Origin: CAVRQM01 sp963822705
GTDB lineage: Bacteria > Pseudomonadota > Alphaproteobacteria > Acetobacterales > Acetobacteraceae
Assembly (NCBI GenBank): GCA_963822705.1
Contig: CAWGIX010000013.1
Coordinates: 210,247-274,246 of the forward strand
DNA length: 64,000 nucleotides
Reading direction: 5' to 3'
Shown one piece after another: positions 34,640-43,202 of the stretch. Positions within the stretch are counted from its first letter, which is position 1, and each line of letters opens with the position of its first letter. A model generated the notes under the pieces. That model saw nothing but the letters and a program-made list of their open reading frames with translations, did no database searches and was not told where the DNA came from. Made by a program: the position numbers and the translations under genes.

Positions 34640-35914
34640 TCAGGCAGCCTGGTGTTTGATCTCAGGATGACCAACCGGTTCACTCCAGCCATTCGGCATG
34701 CTGCCCGCCGTCCGCACGGCCCGCTGCCCCGCCAGATCGGCCCGAGCCTGAAGCAGCGCCTCCGCCTTGGCCGCCAGAAGCACAACCGCCCGGTCCAAAT
34801 TCGCGACGGACGAACGGGTTGCAGCCTTGTGGAGCGCCTTGGCCAAAACCTTGCCGCCCGCGCCGGTCAACTCCGATGCCGCTTCCAGCATATACGGCGA
34901 ACCGGACAACTCAACCCCGTCTTCGGCACGCCGGACGCTCACTACGTGCCGCCGGTGCGGCGACAGCCCGGGCAGCTTTACCTTGAAGCCGCAATAGCCG
35001 AGACCGTGCGCATCGGCGACGCGGCGCGGCCGATAGTGGTTGGCGATGATTTCGCCGACGACCTCGTCGTCGATGGTCAATTCCAGCACCGCGGCGACCG
35101 GGGAGCCGCTGTTCCAGGCCACGCCCTCAATGACGCCGACGTCGCACTGCCCGATCCGCCCCTGGAGGGAACCCAGTTCTGCATCGGGCGCAATGTGGAT
35201 GCCGGCACGTTCATTGATAGCCCGACGGATTTTCTCGACCGCAAAACCGCAATCGAGGCGCGGTATCGTGTAGCGCGGGGGGTGCAGTTCCCGAGCTTCG
35301 TGAGGATACAGCTCGGCGTATTCCTGCCAGTTGTCGTACACCGTGTCCGCGCCCCCGAAGACGCCGGTCTCGGCGACGGCTCCCTCGGCAAAGATCATGT
35401 CGCGGTCGGCGAACTCGAAGTTGAGGTACTCGACGGGCCGGTCCGCCGCGCAGCGGATGATGGACACGCCGTTGACCAAGTCGCCCGCCCCCACCAGCAC
35501 GCCGTCGAAATGCAGCGCGTGGCACGGCGAGATATACAGATCGCGTTGCGGCAGGTTGTCGCCCAAGGCCCCCTGCTTGACCAGGATTGGCGCGAAATCG
35601 GGGTTTTCGGCAGTCATCTCGGCCGAGTAGCTGCGCCGCCCGACCCACTTCACCGGCTTGGCCTCGCCGGACGGGGTCATCAGCCGGTCGCCGACGGCGA
35701 TGTCGCGCGCCAGCCGCTCGCCGGTTTCGGTCAGGATGTGGGTGTCCGGCAGAAAGCAGGCGACGCCGAGAGTCGTGCCGCCGTGACCGTCGGGCATGAT
35801 CGTCAGTTTCGCGCCGAGCAAGGTCTCGACGGAGGCGTAATCAAAGCTCCCCGGACCGGCGATCTGGACCGACGGGCCGTCGACGAGCGTAATCGAGCCA
35901 TTCGGGTCAGGCAT
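34640..35914 (-). CDS. Hint-domain (Hedgehog/intein-like) protein with C-terminal accessory module
   Basis: 424 aa. Residues 1-50 form a glycine/proline-rich leader (VQIAGPGSFDYASVE, GHGGTTLGV). The Hint domain runs from Cys53 (ACFLPDTHILTETGERLA, VGDRLMT) through SPCHALHFDGVLV to DRDMIFAEGAVAET near 171-183. After a spacer, residues 250-345 carry the beta-sandwich module shared with the glycosyltransferase (VAWNSGSPVAAVLELTIDDE, CGFKVKLPGLSPH, ELSGSPYML). The tail is helical. The Hint_2-type family is abundant in Acetobacteraceae and Rhodobacterales, often on type I-secreted proteins, where autocatalytic cleavage or cross-linking at the Cys is proposed. AAGGGGTGGG precedes the ATG. Confidence 0.82.
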   Translation of the reverse strand: MPDPNGSITLVDGPSVQIAGPGSFDYASVETLLGAKLTIMPDGHGGTTLGVACFLPDTHILTETGERLARDIAVGDRLMTPSGEAKPVKWVGRRSYSAEMTAENPDFAPILVKQGALGDNLPQRDLYISPCHALHFDGVLVGAGDLVNGVSIIRCAADRPVEYLNFEFADRDMIFAEGAVAETGVFGGADTVYDNWQEYAELYPHEARELHPPRYTIPRLDCGFAVEKIRRAINERAGIHIAPDAELGSLQGRIGQCDVGVIEGVAWNSGSPVAAVLELTIDDEVVGEIIANHYRPRRVADAHGLGYCGFKVKLPGLSPHRRHVVSVRRAEDGVELSGSPYMLEAASELTGAGGKVLAKALHKAATRSSVANLDRAVVLLAAKAEALLQARADLAGQRAVRTAGSMPNGWSEPVGHPEIKHQAA

Positions 35915-36073
35915 GTCCCACCCCTTTTCGAGTATTTATTGCACACTGCAATCCCTGCAGCTTCGAGCGCCAAACGCCTTCGATCAAACTCATACAGACG
36001 TAAACGAGATCAGGCAGCCAGTTACCGGCAGTCGCTCATAACGGTAATGTTACGCTCTAACCGGCTGGCATCT

Positions 36074-36086
36074 GGAGGCGGCCTCC
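36074..36086. terminator. hairpin after radC
   Basis: GGAGG and CCTCC arms with a CGG loop, five bases beyond the radC stop on the reverse strand. It could terminate radC. No U-run is present. Confidence 0.3.
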
Positions 36087-36090
36087 TCTG

Positions 36091-36843
36091 CTATAGCAGG
36101 CCCTCGCGCCTGAAACTCAGCCAGCGTCCGTTACCCACCACCACATGGTCGTGCAGCACCACGGACAGCGCGCGGGCGGCGGCCTGGATCTCCATGGTCA
36201 TGTCCAGATCGGCTCGCGACGGCGTGGGATCGCCGCTCGGGTGGTTGTGCACCAGAATCAATGCGGTTGCGTGCAGTTCCAGGGCACGTTTGACCACCTC
36301 GCGCGGATACACCGGCGTGTGGTTGACCGTGCCGCGCGCCTGGGCCTCGTCGGCCAGCAGGCGGTTGCGGGCGTCGAGGAACAGGATGCGGAACTGCTCG
36401 ATCTTTTCCCGCGCGAGGACCGCAGTGAGGTATTCCATGAGCCGGTCCCAGTTGCCGAGCACCGGCTGGTCCATGATCTCGGCCCGGGCCAAGCGAAGCG
36501 CCGCGGCGTGAACGGTTTTGAGCGCCGCAGCCCCGGCCTCCCCCAGCCCGTCGACACGGCGCAGATCGGCCAGGGGTGCTGCGATCACATCCGCAAAACT
36601 GCGGAAACGCGACAGCAGCAGCCGGGCGATCGGTTTCGTGTCACGCCGCGGCAGGGCCAGAAACAGCACCATTTCCAGTAGCTCATGGTCGGCCAGCGCC
36701 CCCGGACCGGCAGCCAGCAAGCGAGTGCGCATGCGGGCGCGATGACCCTCCGCACCCAGCGCTGCAGCATCCTGGTCCGGCCGCGACGGTTCCAGCAGTT
36801 CCAGCCCGGACGTCTGCTCGGCCATCCCGCGGGGTTTTCCCAT
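36091..36843 (-). CDS. radC: RadC-family JAB/MPN-domain protein
   Basis: About 250 aa from ATG 36843 (MGKPRGMAEQ); an in-frame TTG at 36894 is less convincing. An N-terminal helix-hairpin-helix region (HRARMRTRLLAAGPGALADHE, VDGLGEAGAAALKTV) precedes the JAMM metalloprotease-like domain. Its motif is LVHNHPSGDPTPSRADL with the two His and Asp ligands, preceded by the conserved Glu/region FRILFLDARNRLLADE. The old repair name is historical; biochemical role is unsettled. Downstream of map on the same strand. Confidence 0.92.
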   Translation of the reverse strand: MGKPRGMAEQTSGLELLEPSRPDQDAAALGAEGHRARMRTRLLAAGPGALADHELLEMVLFLALPRRDTKPIARLLLSRFRSFADVIAAPLADLRRVDGLGEAGAAALKTVHAAALRLARAEIMDQPVLGNWDRLMEYLTAVLAREKIEQFRILFLDARNRLLADEAQARGTVNHTPVYPREVVKRALELHATALILVHNHPSGDPTPSRADLDMTMEIQAAARALSVVLHDHVVVGNGRWLSFRREGLL

Positions 36844-36923
36844 GACCACGATCTTGCACCCGGCCAAGCGGAGCCGACGCCAATCCGGCGTCAATCCCCC
36901 ATCAATCCCGCTTCAACCGGGAC

Positions 36924-37733
36924 TCAGGCGGCCAGAGCGTAGGGCGGTTTGTGAAGGCCCCCGGGCGAACGAGTAAAAATCTCCACGCCGTCCTGGGTGA
37001 CGCCGACCATATGCTCGAACTGGGCCGACAGGCTGCGGTCGCGAGTCACCGCGGTCCAGCCGTCGTCAAGTACCTTCACTTCCGGTCGGCCGGCGTTGAC
37101 CATCGGCTCGACGGTAAAAAACATGCCCGGGCGAAGCACGGTCCCGTCGCCGCGCTTGCCGAAATGCAGAACATTCGGCGCTTCGTGAAAGTGGCGGCCG
37201 ATGCCGTGACCGCAGAAATCGCGCACAACGCTGAACCGGTGCAACTCGACGAACGACTGAATGGCGTGTCCGACATCGCCCAACGTAGCACCGGGGCGCA
37301 CCGCCGCCACACCGCGCAGCAGCGCCTCATAGGTCACGTCCATCAGGTTGCGCGCGCGGGTGGACGGCTGGCCGGCCACGTACATCCGGCTGCTGTCCCC
37401 GTGCCAGCCGTCCAGCACCACGGTGACGTCGATGTTGAGCACGTCGCCCGAGGCCAGGCGCCGGTCGCCGGGGATGCCGTGGCAGACCACGTGGTTGATG
37501 GAGGTGCAGATCGACTTCGGGTAGCCGCGATAGCCCAGCGGGGCCGGGACCGCCCCGTGCCGCAGGATAAAATCGTGGCACAGCCGGTCTAGCTCGGCGG
37601 TGGAGACCCCCGGCCGGACATGCGCTGCCACCATGTCGAGCGTGGCCGCCGCGAGCCGGCCCGCCCGGCGCATGCCGTCGAAATCCTCCGGGCGGTACAG
37701 AGTGATGCGTCGCGTCTCCGTCCCGCCGTCCAT
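36924..37733 (-). CDS. map: type I methionine aminopeptidase
   Basis: 269 aa from ATG 37733; a TTG at 37748 is possible. Removes N-terminal Met from new proteins. Dinuclear metal ligands are in DVLNIDVTVVLDGWHGDSSRMY (two Asp), FCGHGIGRHFHEAPN (His), FFTVEPM (Glu) and SAQFEHMVGVT (Glu). SINHVVCHGIPGD carries the substrate His. Length and order match the bacterial type I enzyme without extension. Essential in most bacteria. radC follows. Confidence 0.96.
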   Translation of the reverse strand: MDGGTETRRITLYRPEDFDGMRRAGRLAAATLDMVAAHVRPGVSTAELDRLCHDFILRHGAVPAPLGYRGYPKSICTSINHVVCHGIPGDRRLASGDVLNIDVTVVLDGWHGDSSRMYVAGQPSTRARNLMDVTYEALLRGVAAVRPGATLGDVGHAIQSFVELHRFSVVRDFCGHGIGRHFHEAPNVLHFGKRGDGTVLRPGMFFTVEPMVNAGRPEVKVLDDGWTAVTRDRSLSAQFEHMVGVTQDGVEIFTRSPGGLHKPPYALAA

Positions 37734-37821
37734 CGATCGTTCCGTCAATCCCTGCCGCCGTCCTGCCCAAAGATGCGCAACCGGCCGTGCCGGCGCAAGG
37801 GCGAGAGCCGTGGTGCCTGGC

Positions 37822-38979
37822 CTAACCGGAAGAGTTGCCCAGCGTTCTTGCGTCCGGGCGTACGCGCGGCAGCATCAAACGCTGGGTATGGGTCAGAACT
37901 GGCGGCACGTGACCGTGCACCGCCCCGCGTGCCGACGAAATGGTCGGCCTACCCGAAGCGAGCGGCAGCGCATGCCAGCGGCCGAGCGAGCGAACGGATG
38001 CGGCGCGCACCGCCGGGGTTGCCGGCGCCAGGGACAGCGTGGCGCCCTGCGCGCTGCTCACCAATTCCATCCTGCCCGCCGAAAGGGGCGACCGTTCTCG
38101 GTAGGACGCTACCGGAACACCAAGCTGCTCAAATCCCGCATCCAGCAGGGCCGCCATGTGCTGATCGCGCTCCGTCGTGTGCGCGGCACCCAGAACTACG
38201 CCGATCAGGCGCACCTCGCCGCGCAAGGCCGAGGTCACAAGGTTGCAGCCGGATGCCTCGGTGTAGCCCGTCTTGATGCCATCTGCCCCAGGGTAGTTCT
38301 GCAGCATGTGGTCGTGATTAGGGATCAACCGGCCGTGATAGACGAAGCTCGGAATGCTGAAATACCGGTATTCCACAGGAAAATCCTGGATCAGGTGCCG
38401 CGCGAGCCAGGCCAAGTCGCGGGCGGTGCTGGTCTGGTCCGGGTCGGGCAGACCTGACGCATTGCGAAACACGGTATGGGTCATCCCCAAGCCCCGCGCG
38501 CGCAGAGTCATCAACTGGGCGAACCGCTGTTCGTCCCCGCCGGCGAGCATTTCACCCAGAGCGGCGGCGGCATCGTTGGCGGACTTGGTGACGAGCGCCT
38601 CGATCGCCTCCTCCACGGTCAGCCGGCTGGCCGGCAGCAACCCGAGTTTGGAAGGCGGCATCGACGCGGCGTGCAGGCTGACCGGGACTATCTGCTCGAG
38701 AAAGATCCGGCGGTCGCGCAGCGCCTCGAACGCCATGTACAGCGTCATCATTTTTGTCAGGCTGGCCGGATAGCGCGGCTCATCGGGGTTAATGGCGGAG
38801 ATCACTGCGCCGCTCGCCGTGTCCATGACGAGCGAGCTGTAGCGATCCGATCCGATCTGTGCGTACGCCGCTGGGGCCTGGAGGGCGGAGAAGAGACAGA
38901 GAACCAGCCCGAGAACCCAGCTCGGGGCCCGACGCCAGAATCCTGTACTCGCAACACCCGCCCGCATCGGATGGACCAT
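37822..38979 (-). CDS. D-alanyl-D-alanine carboxypeptidase (PBP5/6-like, S11)
   Basis: 385 aa. Cleavable signal peptide WVLGLVLCLFSALQAPAAYA. The three penicillin-binding motifs are SLTK (SxxK nucleophile in YPASLTKMMTLYMAFEAL), SAND (SxN) and KTG (GADGIKTGYTEASG). It trims the terminal D-Ala of peptidoglycan pentapeptides in the periplasm. The C-terminal part is Ser/Arg-rich with no clear amphipathic anchor, so membrane attachment is uncertain. ATG 38979 has GGGAGAG upstream. Confidence 0.92.
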   Translation of the reverse strand: MVHPMRAGVASTGFWRRAPSWVLGLVLCLFSALQAPAAYAQIGSDRYSSLVMDTASGAVISAINPDEPRYPASLTKMMTLYMAFEALRDRRIFLEQIVPVSLHAASMPPSKLGLLPASRLTVEEAIEALVTKSANDAAAALGEMLAGGDEQRFAQLMTLRARGLGMTHTVFRNASGLPDPDQTSTARDLAWLARHLIQDFPVEYRYFSIPSFVYHGRLIPNHDHMLQNYPGADGIKTGYTEASGCNLVTSALRGEVRLIGVVLGAAHTTERDQHMAALLDAGFEQLGVPVASYRERSPLSAGRMELVSSAQGATLSLAPATPAVRAASVRSLGRWHALPLASGRPTISSARGAVHGHVPPVLTHTQRLMLPRVRPDARTLGNSSG

Positions 38980-39157
38980 GGTGGGTCTCTCCCGTTCGCC
39001 CCGCGCGGCGGACCCTAGCCGCGGGGCTGTCGGGCTGTCCAGCAGAAATCAGACCGGATAGCAGCGAAATGAGGGTCTTAGGATCGAGTTTTGCATGCAT
39101 TTGCCAGCACGTTCACAGTGACCCTCCGCCGGGCGGCTATCCGGCCTACGCCAAGAT

Positions 39158-39178
39158 TTTTTGTGCAGTGCACAAAAA
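39158..39178. promoter_or_regulatory. perfect 21-bp palindrome upstream of the phasin gene (candidate PhaR-type operator)
   Basis: Arms TTTTTGTGCA and TGCACAAAAA around a single central G, about 80 bases before the phasin ATG. The core TGC-N3-GCA resembles the TGC-rich sites described for the PHB-responsive repressor PhaR in Paracoccus and Rhodobacter. No phaR gene is in the window. Confidence 0.55.
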
Positions 39179-39218
39179 GGGCTATTGCATGGCCCGGAAC
39201 ACTGTCCTAAATGCCCTC

Positions 39219-39233
39219 TGCTGCAATGCAACA
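39219..39233. promoter_or_regulatory. second TGC-N3-GCA palindrome just before the phasin start
   Basis: TGCTGCA A TGCAACA, a 15-bp inverted repeat with one mismatch, 23 bases upstream of the phasin ATG. It contains CTGC-N3-GCA, close to the CTGC-N3-GCAG consensus I recall for PhaR. With the site at 39158-39178 it makes two similar sites about 60 bases apart. Confidence 0.5.
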
Positions 39234-39256
39234 GCGAGGCGATGGGAGGCTACGCG

Positions 39257-39907
39257 ATGGCGGCGAAGAAGGTGGAGGATGGTGTCGGGAGCGAGGGCGC
39301 CAAGCCACTCGAGGTCGGCGCGGCGTTGATCGACGACGCGGTCAAAGCGGTGACGGAGACCACGAAGTCGGTGGCGAAGTCCGTCGATGCGGCGGCACCG
39401 GCGCCAAGCGCCATGATGCCCAAGCTGGATCCCGAAATACCTGTGAAGGTGCCCGCTCCAGCGACATCGAACCAAACTCGGACGCTGGTCCCCGCGCCGG
39501 TCAAGGCGGGAACGAAGCAAGTCGAGCAGCATATCAAGACAACCATGGAGAGAGCGATGACGACGGCGGAAGAACTGATGACATTCGGGCAGGGCAATGT
39601 CGAGGCGTTCGTGAAGTCCAGCCAGATTTGGGCCAGCGGCTTGCAGGACCTTGGCAAGACCGTAGCCGACAGCGCACAGGCCCAGATCGAGCAAACGGTC
39701 AGCACCTTCAAGGCGCTGGCAAGCGTGAAGTCGCTGCGCGAGGCAGCGGAACTGCAGTCGACCCTGGCGCGCACCGCGTTCGAGAAGGCAGTGGCGGACA
39801 GCGGCAAGATTACCGATGCCTCGCTTAAGCTGGCGGAGCAGGCGCTGGCGCCGATCACCGCCCGCATGTCGGTCGCAGCCGAGCGTTTTAGCCGGCCGGC
39901 CGTCTGA
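39257..39907 (+). CDS. phasin (PHB granule-associated protein)
   Basis: 216 aa, starting MAAKKVEDG at ATG 39257 with GGGAGG seven bases upstream. An Ala/Pro-rich N-terminal part (APAPSAMMPKLDPEIPVKVPAP) leads to the phasin_2 helical domain. Its features are AMTTAEELMTFGQGNVEAFV, SSQIWASGLQDLGKTVADSA, ALASVKSLREAAELQSTLAR and PITARMSVAAERFSRP. Phasins coat polyhydroxybutyrate granules and control their number. Two palindromes upstream suggest repression by a PhaR-like regulator. Strong hairpins follow the stop, so it is monocistronic. Confidence 0.9.
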   Translation: MAAKKVEDGVGSEGAKPLEVGAALIDDAVKAVTETTKSVAKSVDAAAPAPSAMMPKLDPEIPVKVPAPATSNQTRTLVPAPVKAGTKQVEQHIKTTMERAMTTAEELMTFGQGNVEAFVKSSQIWASGLQDLGKTVADSAQAQIEQTVSTFKALASVKSLREAAELQSTLARTAFEKAVADSGKITDASLKLAEQALAPITARMSVAAERFSRPAV

Positions 39908-39926
39908 GACGGCACTAGTCCCCCAA

Positions 39927-39946
39927 ATACGGCTTTTGCGCCGTAT
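39927..39946 (+). terminator. first hairpin after the phasin gene
   Basis: ATACGGC and GCCGTAT arms around TTTTGC, 20 bases past the stop. Confidence 0.45.
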
Positions 39947-39957
39947 CCGGCTACGGC

Positions 39958-39982
39958 GGCCCGGAGGTCAACCCTCCGGGCC
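39958..39982 (+). terminator. strong hairpin after the phasin gene
   Basis: Ten-base perfect stem, GGCCCGGAGG with CCTCCGGGCC, around TCAAC. No long U-run follows, but stem strength and position suggest termination or mRNA 3' stabilisation. Confidence 0.6.
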
Positions 39983-40174
39983 GTTGACTGTACGGGTCTT
40001 ACCCCATGTGCAGCCTCTCGGGTCTGGCTTCCGGAGTTGGGCGCTGCATTACATCTAGAGCGGGCGGTGATCGTGCCCCTTCCCGGCGGGGGGCGATTTC
40101 CGATATTCTGAGAAAGACCGGATCGCGTGCTGGGCGCGCGGATGGGTCCGAACTCGGTCCGGCCCGGAGAAGCA

Positions 40175-40594
40175 ATGCGAGCGATGGGCCTGCGGCTGCC
40201 GCGTTTCTTGTTTGGACTTTGGTGGGGTGCCGACGACTGGCCCCAAGCGCGACGCGACAGCGGCCGGCGCGAAGACGGCGGCCGCGACGGTAGCGAGGGA
40301 CCCGGCACCGGCGTCGTGGTCAAGGCGCGGCCTAAAACTCGTAAGCCGGCGATGTACAAAGTGCTGATGCTCAATGACGATTACACGCCGATGGAATTTG
40401 TCGTTCACGTTTTGGAACGGTTTTTCCAGAAATCGCGCGAAGAAGCAACGCGTATCATGCTGCACGTGCATCGGCGCGGCGTCGGCGTCTGCGGCGTCTT
40501 CACCTATGAGGTTGCCGAGACCAAGGTCACGCAAGTGATGGATTTGGCGCGACAAAACCAGCACCCGCTGCAGTGCACGATCGAAAAAGACTGA
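40175..40594 (+). CDS. clpS: ATP-dependent Clp protease adaptor ClpS
   Basis: 139 aa from ATG 40175, which has GGAGAA just upstream; the exact start is uncertain because the N-terminal 45 residues are not conserved. The folded core is canonical: KPAMYKVLMLNDDYTPMEFV, VHVLERFFQKSREEATRIML, HVHRRGVGVCGVFTYEVAET, then HPLQCTIEKD. The DDYTPMEF pocket binds N-degron residues and delivers substrates to ClpA. It lies directly upstream of clpA, the common arrangement. Confidence 0.93.
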   Translation: MRAMGLRLPRFLFGLWWGADDWPQARRDSGRREDGGRDGSEGPGTGVVVKARPKTRKPAMYKVLMLNDDYTPMEFVVHVLERFFQKSREEATRIMLHVHRRGVGVCGVFTYEVAETKVTQVMDLARQNQHPLQCTIEKD

Positions 40595-40610
40595 TGGTCC
40601 GGATCAGCAG

Positions 40611-40639
40611 CGCCCGGCCGCGGAAGGGCGGCCCGGGCG
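40611..40639 (+). terminator. bulged GC hairpin after clpS
   Basis: CGCCCGG-CCGC pairs with GCGGCCCGGGCG (one bulged G) around GGAAGG. It sits 16 bases beyond the clpS stop and could reduce read-through into clpA. Confidence 0.5.
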
Positions 40640-40802
40640 TTCAGGCGGGTGCACGGGCCCTCGGCGATTTTTAAGTGTTACTGCCACAAAATCCTGATGC
40701 GCGTCGGCGCGTTTGGCCACACTATATCGGTGGGAACGGCGCGGCGCCTACCTGAAGGTGAATACAGCTTCCGGGTATCGCGCCGTGCCGCCGGTTCTCG
40801 AG

Positions 40803-40822
40803 CCCGCCCGAAGCCGGGCGGG
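40803..40822 (+). promoter_or_regulatory. hairpin in the clpA leader
   Basis: CCCGCCCG and CGGGCGGG arms with an AAGC loop, 31 bases before the clpA ATG. It may be a terminator of a leader transcript or a structure affecting clpA translation. Confidence 0.35.
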
Positions 40823-40853
40823 TGCCGTGCCCGATCTGAATGAGGAGCGTGCC

Positions 40854-43202
40854 ATGCTGTCCCGCAATCTTGAGCAGACTCTCCACCGGGCCCTGGGGAT
40901 AGCCAGCGAGCGGCGGCACGAATATGCCACGCTGGAACACCTGCTGCTGGGTTTGCTGGACGACAACGACGCGGCAACCGTTCTGCGGGCCTGCGGCGTG
41001 GACATTGAAAAACTCCGGGGCGAGCTGGTCGAATTTTTAGACAAGGATCTGGCGGGCCTGGCGACCGACCGCCCGGGTGAGCCGAAGCCGACGGCGGGTT
41101 TTCAGCGGGTGGTCCAGCGGGCGGCGATCCACGTTCAAAGCTCGGGAAGGGAGGAAGTGACCGGCGCCAACGTGCTGGTGGCCCTGTTCAGCGAGCGGGA
41201 AAGCCACGCGGTCTATTTCTTGCAGACGCAGGACATGACGCGACTCGACGCCGTCAATTTCATCAGCCACGGCATTGCCAAGGCCCCCGGCCGCGGCCAG
41301 ACAAGGCCGGTCCAGGGCGCCTCGGGCGGGGAAGGTAAGGAAGAGGGCGAGCGCGAGGAGAAGCCGGGGCGGCGCGGCCAGGACGCACTCTCCAACTATT
41401 GCGTGAATCTCAACAAAAAGGCCCAAGCCGGCAAAATCGACCCGCTGATCGGCCGCGAGACGGAGATCGAGCGGACCATCCAGATCCTATGCCGGCGCAC
41501 CAAGAACAACCCGCTGTACGTTGGCGATCCGGGCGTCGGCAAGACCGCCATTGCCGAGGGTCTCGCCAAGCGCATCGTCGAGGGCGACGTGCCGGACGTG
41601 CTGGCCAAGAGCACGATCTACGCGCTGGACATGGGCGCGCTGCTCGCCGGAACCCGATATCGCGGCGATTTCGAGGAGCGGCTGAAGGCGGTCGTAACCG
41701 AGCTCGAGCAGCAGCAGAACGCGGTGCTGTTCATCGACGAAATCCACACCGTGATCGGCGCGGGCGCCACGAGCGGCGGTGCGATGGATGCCAGCAATCT
41801 GCTGAAACCGGCCCTGGCCTCCGGCAATCTGCGCTGCATCGGCAGCACCACCTACAAGGAATTCCGCAATTACTTCGAAAAGGATCGCGCGCTGGTGCGG
41901 CGGTTCCAAAAGATCGACGTGAACGAGCCGACCCCGGAAGATGCGGTCAAAATTCTGCGCGGTCTGAAGACCAATTACGAGCGCCATCACAAGGTGCGCT
42001 ATACGGAGGAGGCAATCCGCGGCGCGGTCGAGCTGTCGGCGAAATACATCCATGACCGGAAACTGCCCGACAAAGCGATCGACGTGATCGACGAGGTGGG
42101 CGCCAGCCGCATGCTCCAGCCGGAGCACAAGCGACGCAAGACCGTCACGCTACGCGATGTGGAAGAGATTGTCGCGAAAATCGCGCGCATTCCGCCCAAG
42201 AGCGTGTCCGCGGACGACAAGGAGACGCTGCGCAATCTGGAACGCGACCTCAAAAGCATGGTGTTCGGCCAGGACCGTGCCATCGAGGCGCTGTCCGCGG
42301 CTATCAAACTTTCCCGGGCCGGCCTGCGGGAACCGGAAAAGCCGATCGGAAATTATTTGTTCAGCGGCCCTACCGGCGTGGGCAAGACCGAGGTTGCGCG
42401 TCAGCTTGCCAGCACCCTCGGCATCGAGCTGACGCGGTTCGACATGAGCGAGTACATGGAGCGTCACTCCATCTCGCGCCTGATCGGCGCGCCCCCCGGT
42501 TATGTTGGATTCGACCAGGGCGGCTTGCTGACCGACGCGATCGACCAGCACCCGCACACCGTGCTGCTGCTGGACGAGATCGAAAAAGCCCATCCCGACC
42601 TGTTCAACATCCTGCTGCAGGTGATGGATCACGGGAAGCTGACCGATCACAACGGCAAGACGGTCGATTTCCGCAACGTGATCCTGATCATGACCACCAA
42701 TGCCGGCGCCTCGGACATGGCGCGCGAGGCCATCGGGTTCGGCCGCGATGTGCGGGAGGGCGAGGACGAGGACGCGATCAAGCGCATGTTCACGCCGGAA
42801 TTCCGCAACCGGCTGGACGCGGTGATCGCCTTCTCCGGGCTGACTCCCGAAATCGTCGGGCGAGTGGTGGAAAAGTTCGTCATGCAGCTGGAGGCGCAGC
42901 TCGCGGACCGCAACGTCACCATCGAGCTGTCATCGGCGGCAAAGGAGTGGCTGGCCGAGCGCGGCTATGACCGGCTGTATGGTGCGCGCCCGCTGGCCCG
43001 GGTGATCCAGGAGCACATCAAGAAAGCGCTGGCCGAAGAACTGCTGTTCGGCCGACTGGTGAAGGGCGGCGCGGTAAAGGTGACGCTGAAGGACGGGAAA
43101 CTCGATTTCGAGATCGTCGAGGCCGCTCTGCCAGCGTTGCCAAAACCGGAAGGCGACGCCGACGAGGGCGGTGCCGAGCGGGAGCCGGAAACCGCGGAGT
43201 GA
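40854..43202 (+). CDS. clpA: ATP-dependent Clp protease ATP-binding subunit ClpA
   Basis: 782 aa AAA+ unfoldase working with ClpP and ClpS. Start MLSRNLEQTLHRALGIA follows GAGGAG at good spacing. The N-domain carries two Clp repeats (EYATLEHLLLGLLDD; EVTGANVLVALFSERES). D1 has Walker A GDPGVGKT and Walker B VLFIDEIHT. D2 has GPTGVGKT, LLLDEIEKAHPD and the pore loop GAPPGYVGFD. There is no ClpB-type middle coiled coil. Intact over the whole length despite frameshifts elsewhere. Its TGA overlaps the GTG of the next small gene. Confidence 0.97.
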   Translation: MLSRNLEQTLHRALGIASERRHEYATLEHLLLGLLDDNDAATVLRACGVDIEKLRGELVEFLDKDLAGLATDRPGEPKPTAGFQRVVQRAAIHVQSSGREEVTGANVLVALFSERESHAVYFLQTQDMTRLDAVNFISHGIAKAPGRGQTRPVQGASGGEGKEEGEREEKPGRRGQDALSNYCVNLNKKAQAGKIDPLIGRETEIERTIQILCRRTKNNPLYVGDPGVGKTAIAEGLAKRIVEGDVPDVLAKSTIYALDMGALLAGTRYRGDFEERLKAVVTELEQQQNAVLFIDEIHTVIGAGATSGGAMDASNLLKPALASGNLRCIGSTTYKEFRNYFEKDRALVRRFQKIDVNEPTPEDAVKILRGLKTNYERHHKVRYTEEAIRGAVELSAKYIHDRKLPDKAIDVIDEVGASRMLQPEHKRRKTVTLRDVEEIVAKIARIPPKSVSADDKETLRNLERDLKSMVFGQDRAIEALSAAIKLSRAGLREPEKPIGNYLFSGPTGVGKTEVARQLASTLGIELTRFDMSEYMERHSISRLIGAPPGYVGFDQGGLLTDAIDQHPHTVLLLDEIEKAHPDLFNILLQVMDHGKLTDHNGKTVDFRNVILIMTTNAGASDMAREAIGFGRDVREGEDEDAIKRMFTPEFRNRLDAVIAFSGLTPEIVGRVVEKFVMQLEAQLADRNVTIELSSAAKEWLAERGYDRLYGARPLARVIQEHIKKALAEELLFGRLVKGGAVKVTLKDGKLDFEIVEAALPALPKPEGDADEGGAEREPETAE

